Assembly (NCBI GenBank): GCA_945874515.1
Contig: CAMCHA010000137.1
Span: 1-6,895, forward strand
Direction of reading: 5' to 3'
DNA length: 6,895 bases
Source of the DNA: Asaia bogorensis
GTDB lineage: Bacteria; Pseudomonadota; Alphaproteobacteria; Acetobacterales; Acetobacteraceae
The notes under the pieces were generated by a model. That model was not told where the DNA came from, made no database searches, and was given only the letters and a program-made list of their open reading frames with translations. The first letter of the stretch is position 1; every line of letters begins with the position of its first letter. Shown piece by piece: positions 1 to 6,178 of this stretch. A program made the translations under genes and the position numbers.

Positions 1-236
1 TGGCACGGCATCAGGCGCCGCTGGTGGATGGCAGGCGCATAAAGCTGCGCTACGCGACCATGCCCAAGGCGCGTCCACCCACAATGGTGATTTTCGGCAC
101 AAGGGCCGATGAATTGCCGGAGGATTATCGGCGCTATTTGGTGAATTCCTTCCGCGAGCATTTCACCATGCCGGGCGTGCCGATCCGGCTGCAAATGCGT
201 TCCCCGCGCAACCCCTATGCCGAGGATGATGGCTAG
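1..236 (+). CDS. der: Ribosome-assembly GTPase Der (EngA), C-terminal fragment
   Basis: This is the last 77 codons of Der, a double-GTPase that acts in late 50S ribosomal subunit maturation. The frame is open from base 3 to the TAG at 234-236, and the start lies left of the window. Only the C-terminal KH-like domain is visible, with family-typical stretches: [10 protein letters not shown], then [21 protein letters not shown], then [12 protein letters not shown], then [21 protein letters not shown]. The run GRRIKLRY followed by KARPPT and ending in the PGVPIR...NPYAE tail is diagnostic of Der. The two GTPase domains cannot be checked here. A GTG at 24 could open the visible frame but would be an internal codon, not a start. 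The next gene starts 75 bases downstream on the same strand with no clear terminator between them, so read-through into it is possible. Confidence 0.93.
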   Translation, partial: ARHQAPLVDGRRIKLRYATMPKARPPTMVIFGTRADELPEDYRRYLVNSFREHFTMPGVPIRLQMRSPRNPYAEDDG

Positions 237-311
237 GCTTTCCGGCGCATCTTTCGCCCGCCGCCAAACGCGCCTAGGCTTGCGTATCTTTGCGGGGTCA
301 GTCTGTTTTTC

Positions 312-1511
312 ATGGTAGCGGATACGGCGAAGAGGCTTTTGTATTTGGCGCTTGGCGCCATGTTTGTGCAGCAGACCTTTGCTTCCATCGGTCGCACCCT
401 GCCGCTTGTCATCGCCCCCGCGATTATCGAGGATTTGCACATAGACCCGGCACTGGTCGGCGTTTATGTGGGCGCCGCCGCGCTGGCATCGCTGGTGTTT
501 CAGCTTGGTTGCGGCAGCTTTATCATCCGCTACGGTGCGCTGCGTATGAGCCAGGTCGCGCTGGTGTTTCTGGCGCTTGGTATGGCCTTGGCGGCGGCGG
601 GGCCGCTGCTGTTTTTTCTGATTTCCGCGATTATCGGTGGCGGAGGTGCTGCAACTTCCACCCCAGCCAGTTCGCATTTGCTTGGGCGTTATTCACCGCC
701 GAAGCAGGCGCCTTTGGTGTTTTCCATTAAGCAAACGGCGGTGCCCGCAGGGCTTTTGCTGGCCGGGCTGCTTGGCCCCCTGATGACGTTGTATTGGGGC
801 TGGAGTGGGGCTTTGCTGGTCACGGCCGGCGCCTGTTTCCTATTCGCCATCATGTTGGAACCGCTGCGTGGTGAATTTGATTCGGATCGCGTGCCTAGCC
901 GCAGCTTTCATTTTTCGGATTTCCGCACCACGCTGGCCGCAGTCTTGAAATCAAAGGATTTGCGCGAATTGTCTTTGGCCTGCTTTGCCTTTAACGGGCT
1001 GCAAACCGCCTTTACCAGCTATTACGTTTTGTATCTGACCGCGCTGAATTACGATCTGGCAACGGCAGGGCTGATGTTCGCCATTGCCATGGTGGTTGCC
1101 GTGCCGATGCGCATCTTCTGGGGTTGGCTTGGCAGTGGCCGCGTATCGCCGCGCCGCATTATGGCGGGGCTTTCGCTTGGCATGGCCGTAAGTGCGGTGC
1201 TGATGAGCCTTTACGCTGCGGATTGGTCACCCTTGCTGATTGCCATTATCGCCACGGGCATGAGCGCCACCGCCATGTCCTGGCACGGTGTGCTGCTGTC
1301 TGAAGCGGCGCGGCTCGCCCCGCCCGGAATGCGCGGCGCGGCAACGGGTGGCGTTCTGTCCTTTGGCCAGGTCGGTGCCTTTATCCTGCCGGTGATCTAT
1401 GCGGCGCAGCTTGCCGTGACGAATAGCCATGGCATTGGTTTTTTGCTCTGCGGCCTGCCGGCGCTAGTGGTGGGGATCGTGATGTGGCGCGCCTCGGCCC
1501 GCGCGGCGTGA
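312..1511 (+). CDS. MFS transporter, substrate unknown
   Basis: A 399-residue inner-membrane protein of the major facilitator superfamily, the usual length for a 12-helix member. Hydrophobic segments fall at about residues 10-38, 47-70, 78-97, 98-115, 142-160, 164-182, 222-242, 250-270, 283-301, 306-326, 345-366 and 374-392. A hydrophilic central loop at about 184-218 separates the two six-helix halves. The loop between helices 2 and 3 (GSFIIRYGALR) is a degenerate MFS motif A that lacks the usual acidic residue, and the helix 8-9 loop (GWLGSGRVSPRR) is the weaker second copy. The stretch FSIKQTAVPAG at the start of helix 5 resembles CynX/NimT- and YbfB-like MFS proteins. The ATG at 312 is chosen because it precedes helix 1 and keeps full length. 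Its ribosome binding site is weak, with a G-rich GGGG about 13 bases upstream. It lies 75 bases after der and faces the ubiH-like gene. The sequence does not identify the substrate. Confidence 0.85.
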   Translation: MVADTAKRLLYLALGAMFVQQTFASIGRTLPLVIAPAIIEDLHIDPALVGVYVGAAALASLVFQLGCGSFIIRYGALRMSQVALVFLALGMALAAAGPLLFFLISAIIGGGGAATSTPASSHLLGRYSPPKQAPLVFSIKQTAVPAGLLLAGLLGPLMTLYWGWSGALLVTAGACFLFAIMLEPLRGEFDSDRVPSRSFHFSDFRTTLAAVLKSKDLRELSLACFAFNGLQTAFTSYYVLYLTALNYDLATAGLMFAIAMVVAVPMRIFWGWLGSGRVSPRRIMAGLSLGMAVSAVLMSLYAADWSPLLIAIIATGMSATAMSWHGVLLSEAARLAPPGMRGAATGGVLSFGQVGAFILPVIYAAQLAVTNSHGIGFLLCGLPALVVGIVMWRASARAA

Positions 1512-1512
1512 A

Positions 1513-1583
1513 GGGCGGTATCGGGGGGCGCTGCCTCTCTAGAAAAAACTAGCATTTTCTTCTGTCCTGCCCCGGTATTGCCC
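1513..1583 (+). other. Possible long-range RNA stem in the MFS 3' region
   Basis: Just after the MFS stop codon, bases 1513-1526 (GGGCGGTATCGGGG) can pair with 1570-1583 (CCCCGGTATTGCCC) over 14 consecutive positions, three of them G-U. The 43-base loop contains a small AGAAAA/TTTTCT stem (1541-1546 with 1555-1560). The G-U positions become A-C mismatches on the other strand, so the fold favours plus-strand RNA. No T-tract follows, so it is not a canonical intrinsic terminator. It could be an RNA end protector or chance. Confidence 0.3.
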
Positions 1584-1656
1584 ATGCGGTAGTGTCGCGA
1601 CCATGGCTGGTACTTCTGATCGAAGGCGCCGCCAGGAAAACCGCCACCCCGCGCCA

Positions 1657-2892
1657 TTACCTTCCAATCAATGCCCCAGCAGATGAATTCATCCCCATCG
1701 CTTGCCGCGCAAAGAAATTCTTGAGCCGCGGCATGCGGTCCACCGCGCCAATGCCAAGCCGGCGCGCGATGCGGATGGGGGCGATGTCATTGGCGAAAAG
1801 CCTCTCCAGCACATGCGTGGCGCCCAGCATCAGCAGGCTATCGGGCCGGCGCTTCGCCTGGTAGCGCGCCAGCAGCGCGGCACCGCCCGGATCATCCCCG
1901 CGCGCCACAGCTTCAATCACCAACGACGCCAGCGCATCAACATCACGAAAGCCCAGATTGAGCCCTTGGCCCGCAATGGGGTGAATGCCATGCGCGGCAT
2001 CCCCCACCAGCGCCAACCTGGTATCCACGTAGCGCGCGGCATGCATGGCCGAAAGCGGATAGGACCAGCGCCGCCCAATCGGCTTCACCCAGCCCAAATG
2101 CCCGCCAAGGCGCCGTGCGATTTCCCGCCCATACGCGGCATCATCCATGGCGAGGCAACGCTCCGCAATCGCGGTTTTGTCGGTCCAGACAATGGCGCTG
2201 ACATTTGGGTGCTCTGGCAAAGCCGGCATGGGCAATTGCGCGAAGGGGCCATGGGGCAGGAATTGCTCCAAGGCCATGTGCCGATGCGGCTTTTCATGCG
2301 CGATGGACCCGACTAGGCCCATGCAATGATAATCCAGCCGCGAAACCCGAATCCCGGCGGCGGCGCGCAGCGGGCTATTGCGACCCTCGGCGCCGACCAC
2401 CAATCGCGCACGGAATTGCGCGCCCGTGGAAAGCGTGACGGTCGCACCATCTGCGGCTCGCGTGACCTCGGCCTTGGCGGGCGCATGCACGGCAAGATTG
2501 GCCAATTTCGGCAAATGCGCATTGAGCGCGATGCGAAGGGACCGCGCTTCCACCATCCAGCCAAAGGGGTCTTCGCCAAGCGCCGCGTGGTCGAAATGGA
2601 GCGAAAGCGGGGAGGGGGCCGCACCGGGCCTGCCATCAGCCACGCGAATGCCAAGGATGGGGCAGGGTTCCACCGGCAGCCTTTCCCAAACGCCGGCCCC
2701 TTCCAGCAGCCGTTTGGAGGTCAGCGCAATGGCATAGGCGCGGCCATCAAAGGCCTGCATTTCCATGGGCGGCAAAGGGGCCGCGTCAACCACTGCTGTG
2801 TTGACCCCAGCGCCGGCCAGCCTGGCGGCCAAGGTGGCACCGACCGGCCCGGCACCCACCACGCAAACATCTACATCCTGGGAAGCTTTCAT
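1657..2892 (-). CDS. UbiH/UbiF/Coq6-family FAD-dependent hydroxylase (ubiquinone biosynthesis)
   Basis: A 411-residue flavoprotein monooxygenase, the normal length for enzymes that hydroxylate the ubiquinone ring using FAD, NAD(P)H and O2. The N-terminal Rossmann motif is VVGAGPVGATLAARL, with GAGPVG at residues 13-18. The middle motif is GAEGRNSPLR (168-177), where Glu replaces the Asp of the usual GADGR form. The second FAD motif LVGDAAHGIHPIAGQG (295-310) continues as LNLGFRDVDAL and contains the UbiH-family signature HP-I-AGQG-x-N-x-G-x2-D. The ATG at 2892 is chosen because it sits 12 codons before the FAD motif. An in-frame extension to 3144 would add 84 residues lacking family character and overlap glnK. 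No strong Shine-Dalgarno is visible. The gene is convergent with the MFS gene and divergent from glnK, so it is probably transcribed alone. Which ring carbon it hydroxylates (UbiH, UbiF, UbiL or UbiM type) cannot be decided from the sequence, so no symbol is given. Confidence 0.88.
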   Translation of the reverse strand: MKASQDVDVCVVGAGPVGATLAARLAGAGVNTAVVDAAPLPPMEMQAFDGRAYAIALTSKRLLEGAGVWERLPVEPCPILGIRVADGRPGAAPSPLSLHFDHAALGEDPFGWMVEARSLRIALNAHLPKLANLAVHAPAKAEVTRAADGATVTLSTGAQFRARLVVGAEGRNSPLRAAAGIRVSRLDYHCMGLVGSIAHEKPHRHMALEQFLPHGPFAQLPMPALPEHPNVSAIVWTDKTAIAERCLAMDDAAYGREIARRLGGHLGWVKPIGRRWSYPLSAMHAARYVDTRLALVGDAAHGIHPIAGQGLNLGFRDVDALASLVIEAVARGDDPGGAALLARYQAKRRPDSLLMLGATHVLERLFANDIAPIRIARRLGIGAVDRMPRLKNFFARQAMGMNSSAGALIGR

Positions 2893-2929
2893 GGCTCGCA
2901 GTCTACCGGGGCTGAGGTGGGCGACCAAG

Positions 2930-2965
2930 CCTAAAAATAGCACTCGGGATAATGCCCTAAAAATA
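2930..2965. repeat. Direct repeat CCTAAAAATA in the ubiH/glnK divergent region
   Basis: The ten bases CCTAAAAATA occur at 2930-2939 and again at 2956-2965, a 26-base period. Both copies run into a GCA (2940-2942 and 2967-2969). The second copy is the core of the candidate NtrC box. The first looks like a degenerate, one-base-shorter version of the same site. Tandem sites are usual for enhancer-binding activators. Confidence 0.5.
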
Positions 2966-2969
2966 TGCA
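2953..2969. promoter_or_regulatory. Candidate NtrC-binding enhancer site
   Basis: TGCCCTAAAAATATGCA is 17 bases long with TGC and GCA ends separated by 11 bases, the geometry of NtrC boxes (TGCAC-N7-GTGCA type). It matches the well-known E. coli glnA site TGCACTAAAATGGTGCA, quoted from memory, at 13 of 17 positions. Its centre lies about 104 bases upstream of the transcription start predicted from the sigma-54 promoter, a usual enhancer distance. The right half is imperfect, so this remains a prediction supported by position and by the glnK-amtB context. Confidence 0.5.
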
Positions 2970-2981
2970 TATGAATGTTTT

Positions 2982-3011
2982 TCGGGCGAATAAAGCGCGG
3001 CCATCGCCCGA
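2982..3011. repeat. Perfect inverted repeat between NtrC box and promoter
   Basis: TCGGGCGA at 2982-2989 is the exact reverse complement of TCGCCCGA at 3004-3011, with a 14-base spacer. No T-run follows on either strand, so it is not an intrinsic terminator. It may be a protein-binding dyad or a coincidence in a GC-rich genome. Confidence 0.45.
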
Positions 3012-3015
3012 TTTC

Positions 3016-3061
3016 AGAGCATTTCTGCCCTCTCAGGCTGGCACGGGATTTGGAATGCTCT
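3016..3061. repeat. Inverted repeat bracketing the sigma-54 promoter
   Basis: AGAGCATT at 3016-3023 is the exact reverse complement of AATGCTCT at 3054-3061. With one mismatch the arms extend inward to 10 bases (3016-3025 and 3052-3061). The right arm includes the last bases of the -12 element, and the whole promoter core lies between the arms. A smaller TGCC/GGCA pair (3026-3029 and 3040-3043) is nested inside and overlaps the -24 element. Confidence 0.45.
3039..3054 (+). promoter_or_regulatory. Sigma-54 (RpoN) promoter for glnK-amtB
   Basis: The sequence TGGCACGGGATTTGGA matches the RpoN consensus TGGCACG-N4-TTGCW at every defined position except that the final C of TTGC is G. The -24 block TGGCACG (3039-3045) is perfect and the spacing to the -12 block TTGG (3050-3053) is exact. 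Transcription would start near 3065, giving a leader of about 45 bases before glnK. Together with the upstream NtrC-like box this predicts induction under nitrogen limitation. The -12 substitution falls in a normally well-conserved position and may lower activity. Confidence 0.7.
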
Positions 3062-3067
3062 CCATAA

Positions 3068-3448
<381 letters not shown>

Positions 3449-3472
3449 GCCCCAATTCCGAAACATTGCAAA

Positions 3473-3480
3473 AGAAGGGA
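3473..3480 (+). promoter_or_regulatory. Ribosome binding site that fixes the amtB start
   Basis: AGAAGGGA ends six bases before the ATG at 3487. This supports 3487 over the in-frame GTG at 3445, which overlaps the glnK stop codon. Translation from 3487 begins directly with a signal peptide, as expected for AmtB. Confidence 0.75.
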
Positions 3481-3486
3481 CAACCC

Positions 3487-4821
3487 ATGAGGTTCCTCGT
3501 GCGCTGCGGTATGGCCGCGGCTTTCCTTGCCATGGCCGCTGTGCCGGCCTTTGCCGCTGATGAAGCGAAGGTGGATACGGGTGATGCCGCCTGGATGCTG
3601 GTGAGCACCGCTTTGGTGCTGATGATGACGGTGCCTGGTGTGGCGCTGTTTTATGCCGGCATGGTGCGCAAAAAGAATGTGCTCGCAACCATGATGCAGT
3701 CATTTTCCATCTGTGCACTGGTTTCCGTGCTGTGGATGGTGGCCGGCTATAGCCTTGCCTTTGGTGAGGGCAATGCCTGGATCGGCGATTTCTCTCGCTT
3801 CTTCCTGGGCGGCCTGGCCGAGAATTGGGATAAGCCCTTTACGCTTGGGTCCGGTGATGCGGCGGTGGCCACCACCATCCCGGAATCGGTCTTCCTTATG
3901 TTCCAGATGACCTTCGCCATCATCACGGCTGCGCTGATCACCGGTGCGGTTGCGGATCGCATGAAGTTCTCTGCGCTGATGGTATTTGTCGGGCTTTGGA
4001 CGCTGTTGGTTTATTCCCCAATCGCGCATTGGGTCTGGCATCCAAATGGTTGGATTTTGGAACTCGGCGCGCTGGATTTCGCGGGCGGCACCGTGGTGCA
4101 TATCAATGCCGGCGTGGCGGGGCTTGTTGCTGCGATCGTGCTTGGCAAGCGGGTTGGCTATGGGTCAGAAAATCTCTCGCCCTATAATCTTGGCTTTGCG
4201 GTGATTGGTGCTGCGCTGCTCTGGGTGGGTTGGTTCGGCTTTAATGCCGGGTCGGCACTTGGTTCTTCCGGCGGTCGCGCGGGCATGGCCATGCTGGTGA
4301 CGCAAATTGCGGCGGCAGCAGCGGTGCTGTCCTGGCTGGCTGCGGAATGGATCGGCAAGGGCAAGCCTTCCGTGCTGGGCGCGATTTCCGGTGCGGTGGC
4401 GGGCTTGGTGGCCATCACGCCGGCTGCCGGCTTCGTGCTGCCTGGCAGCGCGCTCATCATCGGCCTGGTTGCCGGTGTGGCGGGTTATTGGGGCGCCACG
4501 GCGCTGAAGCACGCGCTGAAATATGATGACAGCCTGGATGCCTTTGGTGTGCATGGCATTTGCGGCATTGTCGGTGCCTTGCTGGTGGGCTTCCTGGCCT
4601 ATGGCCCGCTTTCCGCCACCACGGCCGTGCCGGATGGCCTTTCAGGCGGTATGGAGCAATTCATCAAGCAAGTGATCGCTGTCGCGGCCACCATGGCCTA
4701 CACGGCGGTCGCCACCTGGATCCTTCTAAAGATCACCGATGTCATCGTTGGCCTGCGCGTGACCGAGGAAGAAGAACGCGAGGGCCTTGATGTCGCGCTC
4801 CATGGTGAACGCATCAACTAA
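3487..4821 (+). CDS. amtB: Ammonium channel/transporter AmtB
   Basis: A 444-residue Amt/Rh-family channel that conducts ammonium/ammonia across the inner membrane as a trimer. A signal peptide (residues 1-23, cleavage after AFA) precedes the 11-helix core. Conserved features by motif alignment with E. coli AmtB are: MTFAIIT with the upper gate Phe143; AHWVW with the recruitment-site Trp184; LDFAGGTVVHINAG with Asp197 and pore His205; GWFGFNAGSA with the second gate Phe252; and DDSLDAFGVHGICG with the second pore His356. The cytoplasmic tail LRVTEEEEREGLDVALHGE is the conserved C-terminal region that couples subunits and meets GlnK. All key pore residues are present, so the channel should work. 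It lies 38 bases after glnK, presumably in one transcript from the sigma-54 promoter, ends with tandem TAA TAG stops, and is followed by a strong terminator. Confidence 0.96.
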   Translation: MRFLVRCGMAAAFLAMAAVPAFAADEAKVDTGDAAWMLVSTALVLMMTVPGVALFYAGMVRKKNVLATMMQSFSICALVSVLWMVAGYSLAFGEGNAWIGDFSRFFLGGLAENWDKPFTLGSGDAAVATTIPESVFLMFQMTFAIITAALITGAVADRMKFSALMVFVGLWTLLVYSPIAHWVWHPNGWILELGALDFAGGTVVHINAGVAGLVAAIVLGKRVGYGSENLSPYNLGFAVIGAALLWVGWFGFNAGSALGSSGGRAGMAMLVTQIAAAAAVLSWLAAEWIGKGKPSVLGAISGAVAGLVAITPAAGFVLPGSALIIGLVAGVAGYWGATALKHALKYDDSLDAFGVHGICGIVGALLVGFLAYGPLSATTAVPDGLSGGMEQFIKQVIAVAATMAYTAVATWILLKITDVIVGLRVTEEEEREGLDVALHGERIN

Positions 4822-4846
4822 TAGCCGATGCGTTAGGCCCAAACAG

Positions 4847-4880
4847 AAACCGCGCGGGATGCACCCCGCGCGGTTTTTTT
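4847..4880 (+). terminator. Rho-independent terminator of glnK-amtB
   Basis: AAACCGCGCGGG (4847-4858) pairs perfectly with CCCGCGCGGTTT (4865-4876) around the six-base loop ATGCAC, and a run of seven T (4874-4880) follows. It starts 25 bases after the amtB stop. Read from the minus strand, the same hairpin is followed by TTTCTGTTT, a weaker U-rich tract, so it may also end the converging lpxA-lpxI-gloA transcript. Confidence 0.93.
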
Positions 4881-4887
4881 ATTTGGG

Positions 4888-4907
4888 GGCGTACGCCTGA
4901 TCAGGCG
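4888..4907. repeat. Overlapping palindromes at the gloA stop codon
   Basis: GGCGTACGCC (4888-4897) and CGCCTGATCAGGCG (4894-4907) are both perfect palindromes that share CGCC. The 14-base one spans the gloA stop codon. In gloA mRNA it could fold as a 5-bp stem with a GATC loop, just before the bidirectional-looking terminator. No function is established. Confidence 0.4.
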
Positions 4908-5296
4908 CGTTCAATCAGCTCAATCTTATAGCCATCCGGGTCTTCGATGAAGGCGATCACGGTGGTGCCGAATTTGACCGGCCCCGGTTCGCGCGTGATC
5001 TTCACGCCAGCTGCGCGAAGCGTATCGCAGGTGGCGGTCACATTCGGCACACCAACCGCGAGATGCCCGAAAGCAGAGCCGAGTTCGTATTTCTCGACCC
5101 CGTAATTGTACGTGAGTTCAATCACGCCCGCGCCGGTTTCTTCCCCGGCATAGCCCACAAAGACCAGCGTATATTTGCCATCCGGTACATCGCGCCGGCG
5201 CAATTCCTTCATGCCGAGAAGGCGCGTGTAGAAATCAACGCTGCGGTCAAGATTGCCGACGCGCAGCATGGTATGCAGAAAACGACCTTGGCTCAT
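4901..5296 (-). CDS. gloA: Lactoylglutathione lyase (glyoxalase I)
   Basis: A 131-residue cytoplasmic metalloenzyme that converts the hemithioacetal of methylglyoxal and glutathione into S-lactoylglutathione, the first step of methylglyoxal detoxification. Two vicinal-oxygen-chelate modules are visible: [24 protein letters not shown] (His8 onward) and [11 protein letters not shown] with His78. The expected four metal ligands are His8, Glu60 ([10 protein letters not shown]), His78 and Glu126 ([11 protein letters not shown]). The short form without the eukaryotic insertions suggests the Ni/Co-type enzyme like that of E. coli. The start ATG has a good AGGAGA ribosome binding site (5303-5308) six bases upstream. 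That site lies inside the end of lpxI, with which the gene overlaps by four bases (ATGA), implying translational coupling. It is the last gene before the converging amtB terminator. Its place in a lipid A operon is unexpected for its function. Confidence 0.93.
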   Translation of the reverse strand: MSQGRFLHTMLRVGNLDRSVDFYTRLLGMKELRRRDVPDGKYTLVFVGYAGEETGAGVIELTYNYGVEKYELGSAFGHLAVGVPNVTATCDTLRAAGVKITREPGPVKFGTTVIAFIEDPDGYKIELIERA

Positions 5297-6138
5297 GCAG
5301 AATCTCCTGTGTTGTAGTCAGCGGGGTCGAAGGCGAGCAGGAATATTCCCGCCGCTTCCGCCGCCGCGATGGTTGTTTCGCGTTCCAATAGAATGGTCCC
5401 GCCGGCCTGAAAGGCCAAGCCGCGCAGGCCTGCGGCAAGTGCGGAGTCTACTGTCTTCGGGCCGATAGTGGGCAGATCGGCCAGGGTGGATTGCGCGGGC
5501 TTGGGCGCCTTTACCAGAATGGGAGCAGGGCCTTCGCGCTTCAGCCCACCCGCGCGCAGGATCAGCGCATCCGTGCCTTCAATGGCTTCCACGCCCAGCA
5601 CTAAGCCCTGCTGCACCACCACCGATTGCCCGACATCCACCGCGCCAATCGCATGGCATACGGCAAGGCCGCGCGCGATATCGGCCCGCGCGATATCATC
5701 CGGCATGGGTCCAGCCAGCAGGGCCGCCTGCGGCAATAGCCCGGCCAGCAGTGCTTGCGCGCCCACCACTTCAAACCCTTCTTCGGCCAAAACCTTCATC
5801 ACGGCGCGCAGGATGGAATCGTCGCCATTGAAGGCCGCGCGACCAATGCGCCCGAGTAATTTCATCGAAGCCGCATCGGGCCTGAGCGAAAGCAAAGAAG
5901 GCCGCGCGACAATGCCCGCCAGCACCACTTCCCGCACGCCGTTCTGCCTCAGCCATGACAGCATTTGCGCTGCAAGACCCCAGCGCAAGGTCACATGGGA
6001 TTGCTCGACATAGGCCGCTGGATCGCCATGCCCTTCCAGCACCACCACATGCACGGGCCGCCCCATGGCGGACGCTGCCTGCACCACCCGAAGCGGCAGG
6101 GTGCCCCCGCCTGCGATGACGCCGAGAGGCTCAGCCAT
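5293..6138 (-). CDS. lpxI: UDP-2,3-diacylglucosamine pyrophosphatase LpxI
   Basis: A 281-residue protein of the LpxI (formerly DUF1009) family, which hydrolyses UDP-2,3-diacylglucosamine to lipid X and UMP in lipid A synthesis. It replaces LpxH in many alphaproteobacteria. It begins [12 protein letters not shown] (residues 5-16), the conserved N-terminal motif. Other family stretches are [12 protein letters not shown] (71-82), [11 protein letters not shown] (103-113), [10 protein letters not shown] (184-193) and [11 protein letters not shown] (220-230). Asp221 in the last stretch probably corresponds to the catalytic Asp (Asp225) reported for Caulobacter LpxI, an assignment by motif only. The C-terminal half ends [13 protein letters not shown], usual for the family. 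The ATG at 6138 begins right at the family N-terminus, and no strong Shine-Dalgarno is visible. It lies 40 bases after lpxA, and its TGA overlaps the gloA ATG. No lpxB follows it. Confidence 0.92.
   Translation of the reverse strand: MAEPLGVIAGGGTLPLRVVQAASAMGRPVHVVVLEGHGDPAAYVEQSHVTLRWGLAAQMLSWLRQNGVREVVLAGIVARPSLLSLRPDAASMKLLGRIGRAAFNGDDSILRAVMKVLAEEGFEVVGAQALLAGLLPQAALLAGPMPDDIARADIARGLAVCHAIGAVDVGQSVVVQQGLVLGVEAIEGTDALILRAGGLKREGPAPILVKAPKPAQSTLADLPTIGPKTVDSALAAGLRGLAFQAGGTILLERETTIAAAEAAGIFLLAFDPADYNTGDSA
5303..5308 (-). promoter_or_regulatory. Ribosome binding site of gloA inside lpxI
   Basis: AGGAGA on the minus strand sits six bases before the gloA ATG, within the last codons of lpxI. 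This is the strongest Shine-Dalgarno in the lpx segment, so gloA can be translated efficiently on its own as well as by coupling through the ATGA overlap. Confidence 0.75.
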
Positions 6139-6178
6139 GATTGCCGTTAGCGCTTATGGGCGGAAGGGCGGCGTATGC

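Noticed and set aside
233..281. Direct repeat CTAGGCTT at 233-240 and 274-281 between der and the MFS gene.
   Set aside because: It is only eight bases, one copy overlaps the der stop codon, and no further repeats or mobile-element features accompany it.
290..730. A 146-residue open frame overlapping the MFS gene on the same strand.
   Set aside because: It is in another frame inside the start of a clear 12-helix transporter and gives an Arg/Gly/Cys/His-rich peptide without structure.
1702..2934. Long open frames on the plus strand (1702-2316, 2326-2934) opposite the ubiH-like gene.
   Set aside because: They are antisense to a gene with clear family motifs, and their translations are Arg/Gly/Pro/Ala/His-rich and low in recognisable structure, typical shadows in GC-rich DNA.
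2893..2975. A sigma-70 promoter for the ubiH-like gene on the minus strand.
   Set aside because: The AT-rich stretch offers several poor -10 candidates, but none has a convincing -35 at the right distance.
5468..6013. A 181-residue plus-strand open frame opposite lpxI.
   Set aside because: It is a shadow of a well-supported LpxI gene, rich in Ala/Ser/Pro/Arg, with no domain character.
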